A stretch of 64,000 bases of DNA from Cerasicoccus sp. TK19100 (GCF_027257155.1 NZ_JAPWDU010000001.1:124001-188000), one strand, 5' to 3'; shown: positions 24,678 to 31,997, numbered from the stretch's first letter. Notes: generated from the letters alone by a model not told the origin. Made by a program: numbers and translations.

Positions 24678-24798
24678 GCGGGGGCAGTCCCCCGCAACGC
24701 CCCCAAGGGCAGATGGAATAAAAGCTAAGGGGCGCCGCCCCTGGCGCGGTGCAACGTCCACCAAACCGGCCCCGCCTTTGGCGGCCTAACGTTGCACC
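24678..24798. repeat. GC-rich inverted repeats ahead of the parB-like gene
   Basis: Two perfect inverted repeats lie in a GC-rich leader: GCGGGGG/CCCCCGC (24678-24684 and 24689-24695, loop CAGT), and GGTGCAACGT/ACGTTGCACC (24749-24758 and 24789-24798, 30-nt loop). They lie about 100-215 bp upstream of the parB-like start. Similar leaders are known to me from proteobacterial plasmids. They may be partition (parS-like) or regulatory sites. Confidence 0.5.
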
Positions 24799-24893
24799 TT
24801 GCCTCCCCGTTCTCGCCGAAGGGCAGGTTTTGCGAGCGAGCGAGCAGAGCTTCGCTCATCGAAAACCAAACCCAAATAAGGAGAACACATACC

Positions 24894-26783
24894 ATGAGTA
24901 AGACAACGACAACGCAGTCCACCAAGGCTACAGACGGCATTATCGAGGTGCCATTCAACAAGCTTATCCAAGACTCCGACAATGCACGTAAGACCCGTTC
25001 TAACGAAGGAATTGATGCGCTGGCCGACAACATTCTGGCTGAAGGCCTGTTGCAAAATCTGGTTGTGCGGAAGGCCAAAGGCGGCAAGTTCGCCGTCACT
25101 GGCGGGGAACGCCGGAGAATGGCGCTCGCCATTTTGGTGAAGCGCAAGAAGATCAAGTCTACCCACTCCGTGACGTGTAAATTGATTACCGACCAGCACA
25201 CCAGCGCCAGCCTGTCAGAAAACATTCACCGTCTGGCCATGCACCCCGCAGACCAGTTTGAGGCATGGACCAAAATGCACGATGACGGTTTAAGTGTGTC
25301 GGAGATTGCGACCCGCCACGGAGCCACCCCGAAACTGGTAGAGCAGCGGTTGAAGCTCGGACGGCTTTCCCCCGTCCTGCTCGATGCGTTCAGGGAGGGC
25401 AAGTTTGACCTTCAAGCAGCGTGTGCCTTCACCATCACCGACGACCACCAAAGGCAAGAGGCCGTGTTTGAGTCTCTGAAAGGCCATTGGCATGGTCTGC
25501 ACAGTGACCATATCCGCTCCGCGATCACCGAGGATGAAATTCCCAGTTCCAGCAAGCTCACAAAGATTGTGGGCCGTGAGGCCTACGAGGCAGCGGGAGG
25601 GGAGATTCGCACCGATCTCTTTGAGGATGTCCTTTACTACAAAGACGCCGACCTGTTGACCACCCTTGCCAGCAGCAAAATGGAGGCCGAGGCCAACCGT
25701 CTGAAAGAGGACGGCTGGAAGTGGATAGAATACGCCTTTGATGCTGACTACACCGCAGGACAACGGATGCGCCAGTTGCACCCTGTTAAGGTGGGTTTGT
25801 CTGACGAAGATCAGGTCAAGCTCGACCAGCTCAACGCACGCTATGAGGAAATCGTAGATGCAGCCAATGGCGGGGATGATGATCTCTATCAGGAGTGTGA
25901 GGACATCGACGAGCAGCGGGACGAGCTGGAAGCCAAGGCCCACGCCTTCACCGACGAGCAGAAAGGAGGTGCAGGTGGATTTCTAAGCCTCGATCCTATG
26001 GGGAAATTCACTGTGAGGCTCGGCTACGTCCGGCCAGAAGATGACCCCATGCTTACGGAGGTCAAGAAGAAGGCCAAAGAGGAAAAGGCCGACCAGCCCG
26101 CCGAGCTAAGCCGCGCCTTGTGCGAGGATTTATCCGCTATTAGGCTGGAAGTGTTGAAGCTCGAATTGCTCAAGAATCCCACCATCGCCAGAGATTTACT
26201 GGCCTATCACACGCTGAATACCATTCTGCGCATCTACGCTCCTACTCCCTTTAACCTGAAGGCCAATCGGGCAGAAGGAATAGGTTGCACCTCCAAGAAG
26301 GGAGACATGGGCCTATTGGATGCGCGGGAATTGCTGGAATCAAGGGTGGCCAAGCTACCGCTGGCTTGTTTCGAGATGGAAGATGAAGTCGAGGCCTTCG
26401 AGGCCTACCGCGCATTAACCGAGGACGAGAAAATCACCCTCCAAGCCTATGCCGCAACGATCATGCTCCAGCCTCAATTGAACAATTCGCCATGTTATGA
26501 CCGCACGCTAGAGCATGTGGCAGGAGTAATTTCCGCAGACGTGGCTAATTACTGGACGCCGAACGCGGATTTCTTTGTCCGAACCTCCAAAGCTTACATG
26601 GAAGAAGTGGCGGGTAAGGTGATTGACAAGGATTTCGTTCAGCGCCACACCAAGGACAAGAAGGCGGACATGGCCAGCGCCTTGGGGGATGCCTTCGACC
26701 CCAACAGCCAGACTCCCTACATCAATGCCGATGCACAAAAGCGGATGGCGGAATGGAGTCCTGATTGCATGACCGTCGTGTAA
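24894..26783 (+). CDS. ParB/RepB-type partition-like protein
   Basis: The ATG at 24894 is chosen for its Shine-Dalgarno (AAGGAG, 24878-24883), giving 629 aa. The N-terminal ParB/Srx-like domain reads VPFNKLIQDSDNARKTRS, with VVRKAKGGKFAVTGGERRRM carrying the G-E-R-R-R motif that in ParB proteins binds CTP. An HTH follows at about residues 145-180 (LSVSEIATRHGATPKLVEQR). The long C-terminal part (about 400 residues) is acidic and helical and longer than in chromosomal ParB. Proteins of this length are typical of conjugative plasmids. No parA-like gene is adjacent, so it may be a regulator more than a segregation factor. A strong terminator follows. Confidence 0.85.
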   Translation: MSKTTTTQSTKATDGIIEVPFNKLIQDSDNARKTRSNEGIDALADNILAEGLLQNLVVRKAKGGKFAVTGGERRRMALAILVKRKKIKSTHSVTCKLITDQHTSASLSENIHRLAMHPADQFEAWTKMHDDGLSVSEIATRHGATPKLVEQRLKLGRLSPVLLDAFREGKFDLQAACAFTITDDHQRQEAVFESLKGHWHGLHSDHIRSAITEDEIPSSSKLTKIVGREAYEAAGGEIRTDLFEDVLYYKDADLLTTLASSKMEAEANRLKEDGWKWIEYAFDADYTAGQRMRQLHPVKVGLSDEDQVKLDQLNARYEEIVDAANGGDDDLYQECEDIDEQRDELEAKAHAFTDEQKGGAGGFLSLDPMGKFTVRLGYVRPEDDPMLTEVKKKAKEEKADQPAELSRALCEDLSAIRLEVLKLELLKNPTIARDLLAYHTLNTILRIYAPTPFNLKANRAEGIGCTSKKGDMGLLDARELLESRVAKLPLACFEMEDEVEAFEAYRALTEDEKITLQAYAATIMLQPQLNNSPCYDRTLEHVAGVISADVANYWTPNADFFVRTSKAYMEEVAGKVIDKDFVQRHTKDKKADMASALGDAFDPNSQTPYINADAQKRMAEWSPDCMTVV

Positions 26784-26801
26784 AGAGGACGGCTCGCACC
26801 T

Positions 26802-26839
26802 ATAGGCTAGTGGCCAGATCGGCCACTAGCCTATTTTTT
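26802..26839 (+). terminator. Rho-independent terminator after the parB-like gene
   Basis: A perfect 14-bp stem (26802-26815 with 26821-26834, loop AGATC) is followed by a run of T. It overlaps the stop codon of the convergent 68-aa gene and separates the two units. Confidence 0.92.
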
Positions 26840-27037
26840 ATCCTCAACCACGCTTGTATTCAGCTCACAGGTGCCGAGGATGCGGGTATCGCCAACTCGA
26901 ATATCGAAGACCTGACGGCCATGTCGCTCTACGCCCTCTAACGCAAGGGCCAGAAATGGACTTTCGGTCCAGCATTCTATTTCGAGATTGTGCAGTTGGA
27001 GCAGCTTGAGTTTATATGAGTCTTTACGTCTGGCCAT
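26831..27037 (-). CDS. Small hypothetical protein coupled to the XRE regulator
   Basis: This 68-aa protein reads MARRKDSYKLKLLQLHNLEI and then CWTESPFLALALEGVERHGR, with a short strand-rich end (RQVFDIRVGDTRILGT). Its start lies 14 nt inside the XRE gene upstream, so it is translated from the same mRNA. No family is recognised. Pairing with an XRE protein is reminiscent of toxin-antitoxin layouts, but no toxin motif is visible. Its stop lies in the stem of the parB-like terminator. Confidence 0.55.
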   Translation of the reverse strand: MARRKDSYKLKLLQLHNLEIECWTESPFLALALEGVERHGRQVFDIRVGDTRILGTCELNTSVVEDKK

Positions 27038-27470
27038 GCTCGCCTTCCTCAGATTCCTTTGGAGTTAAAGCCTTCACCATATCCATTAACAGCCCGAGGA
27101 CAGCAGCTTGAACATGCTCTGGGCTTGCTCGGAATAAGCGTAATACCTGCATCTCTTCTTTCGATTTTGCATCTGGCGTATCTTTCTCCTGATAGATTTT
27201 TTTGCTGCTGGTCGGAAGAGATATGTCAATGCCTCCAATTCCCTCAAAAAAATACATCGGGTGAACATCCAAGGCTTGGGCAAACAAGACTAATCGGCTC
27301 GCACTCAGGCGATTGCGTCCGTTCTCGTATTTCTGAACTTGTTGGAAGGTGATGTCGGCACTGTTGGCAAGTTGCTCCTGTGTCAGCCCCTTGTAGTTGC
27401 GTAACTGACGTAAACGTCCCCCTACATGAACATCAATGGGGTTTGGCCCTTGTTTTACTTTTGACATCAT
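27024..27470 (-). CDS. XRE-family transcriptional regulator
   Basis: An ATG at 27470 follows an AAGGAA Shine-Dalgarno, giving 148 aa; an upstream in-frame ATG (27491) is less likely. The HTH spans NYKGLTQEQLANSADITFQQ plus VQKYENGRNRLSAS. The segment ALDVHPMYFFEGIG after it is characteristic of the XRE group common in Alphaproteobacteria. The C-terminus (about 60 residues) is helical and acidic. It would repress its own operon or element functions. It overlaps the 68-aa gene. The resemblance to alphaproteobacterial regulators fits a foreign origin. Confidence 0.88.
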   Translation of the reverse strand: MMSKVKQGPNPIDVHVGGRLRQLRNYKGLTQEQLANSADITFQQVQKYENGRNRLSASRLVLFAQALDVHPMYFFEGIGGIDISLPTSSKKIYQEKDTPDAKSKEEMQVLRLFRASPEHVQAAVLGLLMDMVKALTPKESEEGEHGQT

Positions 27471-27545
27471 TACTTTCCTTGTCGCTGTCATTTTTTAGTG
27501 GATATATGTTCTTTCATCGTCTGACGGCAGCTATGCCCACGTGAT

Positions 27546-27728
27546 TTATGCAGCCAATCCATAGGCGGCTATGCTGGCTTTATGAGAGGGATGGCCCCAT
27601 AATTTAGCATACTCCTGATAGTCTTCCGGCGCAGTGCCGTCTGGATTGATGAAATTGGCGTAAATGACCTTTGCTCCAATCTCCCCATGCTTCGCCTCCA
27701 AAGCTCTTATATTCTCAAAATCCGTCAT
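27546..27728 (-). CDS. Small hypothetical protein
   Basis: This 60-aa protein has a strong Shine-Dalgarno (AAGGAGA, 7 nt before ATG), which supports it as real. It reads MTDFENIRALEAKHGEIGAK and continues with a helical, acidic, Tyr-containing stretch. No motif is recognised. It is divergent from the XRE/cyclodipeptide-synthase-like pair across a 190-bp AT-rich gap that would contain both promoters. Confidence 0.6.
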   Translation of the reverse strand: MTDFENIRALEAKHGEIGAKVIYANFINPDGTAPEDYQEYAKLWGHPSHKASIAAYGLAA

Positions 27729-27918
27729 GTTCCTGTCTCCTTTTCCTTGTTCCGGAGACTTTTTGTCCCCGTTCTGTGTTCGTTATAGTTGCTTTTGTGC
27801 ACCACGTCAATAGCAAAATCACATAATATCATATTAAAGTGATTATATTGTAAACTTATTAACCAAGTCGTGCTACTTTGGGACGATAAAATAACCACTC
27901 TGAATTGATAGGTGAGAT

Positions 27919-28557
27919 GTGTCATTGACCCCAAAGCAATTGAAAGCAGCCCGCGCCTGGATGGGATGGTCGCTCGATGACCTGGTTTCCCGCTCTGGCG
28001 TCAATAAGAACTCGATCTACAGGTATGAAAACAGTCGCTCTGATTTGAGCCATGACAACAAGGCGAAGATCCTCGGCACCTTTGAGGCTCACCGCATCAA
28101 ATTCACTGATAACGGCCTTCAGGAAGTCACGCACACGGTGCAGTCGTTGGAAGGAGACGACGCTTATGCCCGTTTGCTTGATGAAATCTACTCCCAGACG
28201 GCCAAAGGGAACGAAGTGCTGTTTTTCTATGGAAAGGATTCCGTCACACCGCCTGAATGCATTGAACGGGAAAAGCGGCTCAGGGACAAAGGCGTTAAAT
28301 TCCGCTTTCTGGTCGAAGAGGGTGATACCTATCTTAGATACCCCCTTGAGGAGTATCGCTACATTGCAAAAGAGCATTACTCCCATGCTCCGTTTCTTGT
28401 CTTTGGTGAATTTACAGCCTTTTCCAATAAAGAGGGAAATGAAATTCAAATTGCTTGGTTGCCCCACCTGACGGCGGCTTTGACGGGACTATTTAACGCC
28501 TCATGGGAGCATGGTTCCATGCCCACCCAATCGACCGCGGAGTCGCGGTATGCTTAG
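27919..28557 (+). CDS. XRE-family regulator with a C-terminal sensor-like domain
   Basis: This 212-aa protein starts with GTG at 27919. Residues 1-60 (MSLTPKQLKAARAWMGWSLD, then SRSGVNKNSIYRYENSRSDL) form an XRE HTH. Residues about 85-200 are an alpha/beta domain (GNEVLFFYGKDSVTPPECIE, KGVKFRFLVEEGDTYL, APFLVFGEFTAF). This layout resembles the phospholipase-D-like/TrmB-type sensor modules of some regulators, though the assignment is only by eye. Its end overlaps the cyclodipeptide-synthase-like gene by 8 nt, so it probably controls or senses the product of that gene. Confidence 0.75.
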   Translation: MSLTPKQLKAARAWMGWSLDDLVSRSGVNKNSIYRYENSRSDLSHDNKAKILGTFEAHRIKFTDNGLQEVTHTVQSLEGDDAYARLLDEIYSQTAKGNEVLFFYGKDSVTPPECIEREKRLRDKGVKFRFLVEEGDTYLRYPLEEYRYIAKEHYSHAPFLVFGEFTAFSNKEGNEIQIAWLPHLTAALTGLFNASWEHGSMPTQSTAESRYA

Positions 28558-29233
28558 GCATTATAGCGTTAAACTGAATTCGGGCTGGCAGAACTGCGCC
28601 GAGGCGGCATTCCAGATCAGCTTGAAAGAGAACATTGCCGACATGATTAGCGGCCCGAAATTGCGGGATTCGCTGGACAAACTCAAGGAGCGTGTTGGCC
28701 CGACAACCCTTATTTTGGTGGATACACTACATCGCTATGATTTTGCGGAACGGCAATCAGATGACGCCGAGGCCTTCGCCCGTTCGCTCGGAGACAAATG
28801 GCTGGCCGAGAATGCCGATTATATTGGAAATACGCCCGTTTGTCGCTGGGATGATATTTTGGGAATGCCCGCTTTTCCGGCCTATCTTCAATTGGTGAAC
28901 GAGATGGACAGTCAGGACGAAAGGTTCCACGCCTGTTTGGATAGCGATATTGCCCGGTATTTTACCAATCGGGCGGCATCAGAGGATGTAGTAAACGCCA
29001 GCCGTCGCTTTATTAAGGAAGAGATCGCAGGCTTTCTGGCCTTTGCGGAAGGACAGAGCCTCGCGTATTTTTATCACGGCTCATTCATGCAGTCAGTGCT
29101 ATATGCAGACTCCAAACTAAGCATGAACACCGCAGAATGCCCGATACGCTGCAAACGGCTCAAAGAGCCTTATCCTATTCCTGATCGGCAAATGCAACGG
29201 CTGCCAATCCCACGCCGTCAAAATGAACGCTAA
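28550..29233 (+). CDS. tRNA-dependent cyclodipeptide synthase-like protein
   Basis: The ATG at 28550 gives 227 aa, overlapping the XRE stop. The order of motifs matches cyclodipeptide synthases: a Ser in FQISL (S24, the covalent-intermediate Ser), LVDTLHRYDF (D58), SLGDKWLAEN, TPVCRWDDIL, then RRFIKEEIAGF and YFYHGS (Y175-H176). CDPSs use aminoacyl-tRNAs to form a diketopiperazine in the cytoplasm. In AlbC the catalytic Tyr178 and Glu182 are four residues apart. Here the Tyr position appears to be Phe154 with Glu158 kept, so activity is uncertain. Coupled with an XRE sensor-like regulator, it could make a signal or a toxin. The C-terminus is basic (PRRQNER). Confidence 0.65.
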   Translation: MLRHYSVKLNSGWQNCAEAAFQISLKENIADMISGPKLRDSLDKLKERVGPTTLILVDTLHRYDFAERQSDDAEAFARSLGDKWLAENADYIGNTPVCRWDDILGMPAFPAYLQLVNEMDSQDERFHACLDSDIARYFTNRAASEDVVNASRRFIKEEIAGFLAFAEGQSLAYFYHGSFMQSVLYADSKLSMNTAECPIRCKRLKEPYPIPDRQMQRLPIPRRQNER

Positions 29234-29245
29234 CACTCACTTGCC

Positions 29246-29413
29246 TTAATTGGATTGGGCGCAACTGAGACGGTTGAAGGTTTTTCGGGCCATGTATTCG
29301 GCCAGTTGGGAGATTTCTAAAGCCGCATCGGGATGGGTTTCCCATAGGTCGTCTCCAGTGTCCAGCGCTTCCAAGGCCCGCAATCGGGAGTGGATATCAT
29401 CTTGGATTTTCAT
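29246..29413 (-). CDS. Small acidic protein with strong RBS
   Basis: This 55-aa ORF reads MKIQDDIHSRLRALEALDTG and continues DDLWETHPDAALEISQLAEY with a short basic end. A consensus AGGAGG lies 5 nt ahead of the ATG, which supports it as a real gene. It is helical and acidic, with no motif I recognise. It is convergent with the cyclodipeptide-synthase-like gene (12 nt apart) and lies just outside the left inverted repeat of the recombinase unit. An antitoxin-like or regulatory role is possible but unsupported. Confidence 0.6.
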   Translation of the reverse strand: MKIQDDIHSRLRALEALDTGDDLWETHPDAALEISQLAEYMARKTFNRLSCAQSN

Positions 29414-29446
29414 TGCCGCCTCCTATTGTAAGATCATAATCACAAT

Positions 29447-29475
29447 ATGCCCCAAAATTACCAATTCTGGGGCAT
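29447..29475 (+). repeat. Left 29-bp inverted repeat (recombinase site candidate)
   Basis: The left copy begins ATGCCCCAAAATT and ends AATTCTGGGGCAT. It immediately follows the recombinase stop codon. It is not followed by a T-tract on either strand, so a terminator role is unlikely. Confidence 0.85.
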
Positions 29476-29477
29476 TG

Positions 29478-30194
29478 TCACAAGTGAAAATTGCGCCTCT
29501 TGTCGATTTTTAATTTCATCCACATTGCCTCCATATACTTCAATTCCTCCTGCCCATGAAGCTGCTGATAGATTTCTGTTGTTTTGGAATCCGCATGGCC
29601 CATGAGGCGCTGTAGTAGGGATTGCGGCGTCTTGAATTCATCGGAATGAATCATCGCAAAGGTATGGCGTATTGCGTGGGGATGGGCGTGCGGACCGGAT
29701 ATGTCTGCCTCGGTCATAATCTCTTTGATCCAGCGATACGCAGTTTTACGATCAACTGCCCAGAGCCTTTCATGGGTGGCGTTGGCATTGCCCAGGTCAA
29801 AGAACTTTTGCAAGGATTGTAAGTATGAGGTATGGAGACACACCCAACGGTAGCGATAGACCGGTGGTTTTGGGGGTGATTTTTTCTTCTTAGTCCACGG
29901 CCAGACCCATTGAAAGAATTGCACGAGTTGAAAGAGCCAGGAACGCTTTTTGCGTCGCCTCTGCTTCAAGGTGCGAATGATGACGAAACCCGCCTCCAGG
30001 TCAAAACTGTGGGTTGTCAGGGCTAATGCTTCTGAAATGCGGCAACCCGTTAGAACGAGCATCAGAGCGAACAAGCGTCGCTCTGGCGGCTGCCGCAATG
30101 CGGCGTCGATAAAACGCAAGAGCTCGCTGTGTGTGAGATACTTGCGCCATCCGTGGCGATCCACCACGGACATCGCATTGGGGGCATAGTTCAT
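29478..30194 (-). CDS. Catalytic-domain-only tyrosine recombinase (FimB/XerC-like size)
   Basis: This 238-aa protein has a complete catalytic set: R52 (TGCRISEAL), H173-x-x-R176 (HAIRHTF), H200 (MGHADSKTTE) and nucleophile Y209 (IYQQ). It lacks the N-terminal core-binding domain of XerC/D, as do FimB/FimE-type DNA invertases. Residues about 77-111 are an odd insertion, very basic and then Trp/Phe-rich (KRSWLFQLVQFFQWVWPW), then KKKKSPPKPP. No clear Shine-Dalgarno precedes the ATG. The gene is bracketed exactly by 29-bp inverted repeats, which are the likely recombination sites. It may mobilise itself or flip its own segment. Confidence 0.9.
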   Translation of the reverse strand: MNYAPNAMSVVDRHGWRKYLTHSELLRFIDAALRQPPERRLFALMLVLTGCRISEALALTTHSFDLEAGFVIIRTLKQRRRKKRSWLFQLVQFFQWVWPWTKKKKSPPKPPVYRYRWVCLHTSYLQSLQKFFDLGNANATHERLWAVDRKTAYRWIKEIMTEADISGPHAHPHAIRHTFAMIHSDEFKTPQSLLQRLMGHADSKTTEIYQQLHGQEELKYMEAMWMKLKIDKRRNFHL

Positions 30195-30203
30195 GGGCTT
30201 CGT

Positions 30204-30232
30204 ATGCCCCAGAATTGGTAATTTTGGGGCAT
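30204..30232 (-). repeat. Right 29-bp inverted repeat (recombinase site candidate)
   Basis: This is the exact inverted copy of 29447-29475. It lies between the recombinase start and the PEP-CTERM gene start (30269), so it may also overlap the promoters of both. A partial further copy (TATGCCCCCAATG on the minus strand) lies inside the recombinase start codons near 30,174-30,188. Confidence 0.85.
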
Positions 30233-30268
30233 TCCTTCAAAAACATCCTACCAAACACATACATACTT

Positions 30269-31021
30269 ATGCAATTCTCGCGCATTCGCTGGGTTGGTCA
30301 TTTATCGGCCATTGCCCTAACTGCCACACTGGCTCCAACGGCCTCCGGCGCGTTGTTTTCCTTTGTTTACGATCTCCAGCCTACCGACGGGATTACAGCG
30401 CCAAACACCAATGGCTTTAACCCGGAAACTGGCGAGCTCTTCAACCTGATTGATTTCAATACGGGCTTACCGGTTGAAGGTGTCACCGGAGCGTTGCTGG
30501 GACCAATCGCAAGCGCCCATGCGCCAGAAATCATCGACCCGCTGAACGACGACGTTGCCGGTGTGCTGATTCCAGCAGCGTTTCCAAGCCCCTTCAATGC
30601 CGCGCTCCTTGTCTTTGATGGAGGACCGCTAAGTCCTACAAATGGCGGGAATGGCACGCTAACGGAAATCTCAATTACCTTTAAAGATGCAGGTGAGCCT
30701 ATCACCTTTCAGGAGATCGACATTTTTGTGTATGGACCAGGCAATACCTTGCTCGCGTCGATGGAGAATATTGAGCTGGCCGACGAGGATATAGTGCCGC
30801 GAACCATCATTTTTGATGATCTGGAGATTGATCCCGGCTTTGTGCAGACGGTTATCAATTTCTCAGATACGATGCCATCCCCCGCGTTTGCAGGCTTTTT
30901 TATGCCGAGCGCCACGTTCACCATCTCAACGGTGCCCGAGCCCTCTACATATGCGCTGATACTGGGCGGGGCTGTCTTCCTTTTCCTCATTCAACGTAAA
31001 CACAACTCAAAGCACTCATGA
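30269..31021 (+). CDS. PEP-CTERM sorting-domain protein
   Basis: The ATG at 30269 gives 250 aa with a signal peptide (WVGHLSAIALTATLAPTASG). The C-terminus is VPEPSTYALILGGAVFLFLI followed by a basic end. The middle is a beta-rich surface domain with no recognised family. It would be exported and handled by the host exosortase. Its stop overlaps the start of the next small gene (ATGA). The gene begins 37 bp outside the recombinase unit, so an inversion there could affect its expression. Confidence 0.85.
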   Translation: MQFSRIRWVGHLSAIALTATLAPTASGALFSFVYDLQPTDGITAPNTNGFNPETGELFNLIDFNTGLPVEGVTGALLGPIASAHAPEIIDPLNDDVAGVLIPAAFPSPFNAALLVFDGGPLSPTNGGNGTLTEISITFKDAGEPITFQEIDIFVYGPGNTLLASMENIELADEDIVPRTIIFDDLEIDPGFVQTVINFSDTMPSPAFAGFFMPSATFTISTVPEPSTYALILGGAVFLFLIQRKHNSKHS

Positions 31022-31233
31022 AACTCACCAAAATCATCGGCGAACAAGGTCCGCAGCACGGCCTTTGTATGAACGGCGGCTGCCCGGCCTTTCTCTTTAC
31101 TGAGGATAACCGTGTGCTTATACAGGGAAGCCGACTCACCGATTCAGAGAAGGCGACTCTCGCAACTCCGGCTCATGAGGACTTTGTGGCGATCCCTCGT
31201 GAAGTCTTCGATAAGCTGACTGGCCACCTTTAG
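31018..31233 (+). CDS. Small hypothetical protein coupled to the PEP-CTERM gene
   Basis: This 71-aa protein starts MKLTKIIGEQGPQHGLCMNG and has two Cys in a C-x-x-x-x-C spacing (CMNGGCPAF) and a C-terminal helix (AIPREVFDKLTGHL). It overlaps the PEP-CTERM gene by ATGA, so it is made from the same mRNA. No family is recognised, and the Cys pair might bind metal or form a disulphide. A stable hairpin that also covers the RBS of the next gene follows 25 nt after its stop. Confidence 0.6.
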   Translation: MKLTKIIGEQGPQHGLCMNGGCPAFLFTEDNRVLIQGSRLTDSEKATLATPAHEDFVAIPREVFDKLTGHL

Positions 31234-31258
31234 CACACAACGGTGTGCACCGTTTACA

Positions 31259-31301
31259 TGTCCTCCCGATGGCGTTATAACCGCTGCGGGAGGACATTTT
31301 T
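31259..31301 (+). promoter_or_regulatory. Hairpin that is a terminator and hides the next RBS
   Basis: A perfect 10-bp stem TGTCCTCCCG/CGGGAGGACA (31259-31268 with 31287-31296) is followed by five T and then directly by the ATG of the 141-aa gene at 31302. The 3' arm contains the only good Shine-Dalgarno (GGGAGG, 31288-31293) for that gene. The structure would end transcripts from upstream and mask ribosome binding for the gene below. Confidence 0.65.
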
Positions 31302-31727
31302 ATGACGTTGGATTGGTTAGCTTCAAATCTTGAAGGCGTTGCGGCGACACTAGGATTCCCGCTCATTCTGTGGCAACTATGGCGGAATCACCGTCAGCGT
31401 CAGTTTGAGGCTGGTATGAACATCTATGCTGTCAACCGTGAGCTGGTCCAAATGGCCATGCATGACCCAGAGCTGATGAAGGTGCTCACCGGTGAGTCCT
31501 CTGCTGATATGCCTAAGGAACGTCACTATGCTCAACTATGGCTAAACCATATGGAAATTATCCATCACGGTGGACGAAAGGGCTTTCTTTCGCGATCAAG
31601 CTGGCAATCCCTTCAGCAAGATATCCGGGAATCCCTGAATCGTCCCAATATTCGGCGTCATTGGGACGAGAAGGCAGATTACTATCCGGCGGAATTTCGG
31701 AATTTTATCAACACTGACAAGCCCTAG
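31302..31727 (+). CDS. Small membrane-anchored hypothetical protein
   Basis: This 141-aa protein has one N-terminal hydrophobic segment (NLEGVAATLGFPLILWQLW) followed by a basic stretch (RNHRQRQFEAG), so it is probably anchored with a cytoplasmic C-terminal domain. That domain is helical with His/Glu-rich parts (HYAQLWLNHMEIIHHGGRKG). I do not recognise the family. Its Shine-Dalgarno is in a strong stem, suggesting conditional expression. The stop codon overlaps the decayed RHH gene on the other strand. Confidence 0.65.
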   Translation: MTLDWLASNLEGVAATLGFPLILWQLWRNHRQRQFEAGMNIYAVNRELVQMAMHDPELMKVLTGESSADMPKERHYAQLWLNHMEIIHHGGRKGFLSRSSWQSLQQDIRESLNRPNIRRHWDEKADYYPAEFRNFINTDKP

Positions 31728-31921
31728 CTTTCTGTCGTCAGCTTTTCCAGAGCAGTCGCAATAAAAATCGAGTGATTGCGGTTTTGGGATGCTGACAATT
31801 TGTCCACCTTGTCGATCAGGTCTATGGCCAAGCTGATGGACATCTATGTTTTGCCGAGGGCTCGGTTGGTCTTGGAGGGTGAGGCCTTTTTGGTCTATTT
31901 AACATGCTTCTAATTGGCCAT
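31724..31921 (-). pseudogene. Decayed copy of the RHH gene at 34.4 kb
   Basis: Reading from ATG at 31921, the frame has three stop codons within the first half, then continues MSISLAIDLIDKVDKLSASQ and QNRNHSIFIATALEKLTTE. This is nearly identical to the intact RHH protein (ISISLPIDLIEKVDKLAAAQ) encoded at 34,434-34,628, in the same orientation. It is therefore a dead duplicate. The two copies flank the cold-shock-fused ATPase gene. Confidence 0.9.
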
Positions 31922-31997
31922 AATGATAGAATAATATTGATGCTAGCTGAAGCTTGATTGGTATTCACAAAGAGAATTATGCGCACTGAAACTTCAC

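Larger units (their letters stand above)
29447..30232. mobile_element. 786-bp unit: tyrosine recombinase gene bounded by perfect 29-bp inverted repeats
   Basis: The 29-bp repeats (29447-29475 and 30204-30232) are exact inverted copies. Each is itself a near-perfect dyad: 13-nt arms ATGCCCCAAAATT and AATTCTGGGGCAT around ACC, with one mismatch. They lie 2 bp from the stop and about 9 bp from the start of the recombinase gene and enclose nothing else. No target-site duplication is visible outside. The layout suggests either a minimal mobile unit or a self-inverting segment. Confidence 0.7.

Noticed and set aside
24678-24695. GC-rich hairpin as terminator of an upstream unit
   Set aside because: No T-tract follows and no plus-strand gene lies upstream within 1 kb.
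29447-30232. 29-bp repeats as transcription terminators
   Set aside because: Both can form hairpins but neither is followed by a T-tract, and the exact inverted pair around the recombinase gene is better explained as recombination sites.
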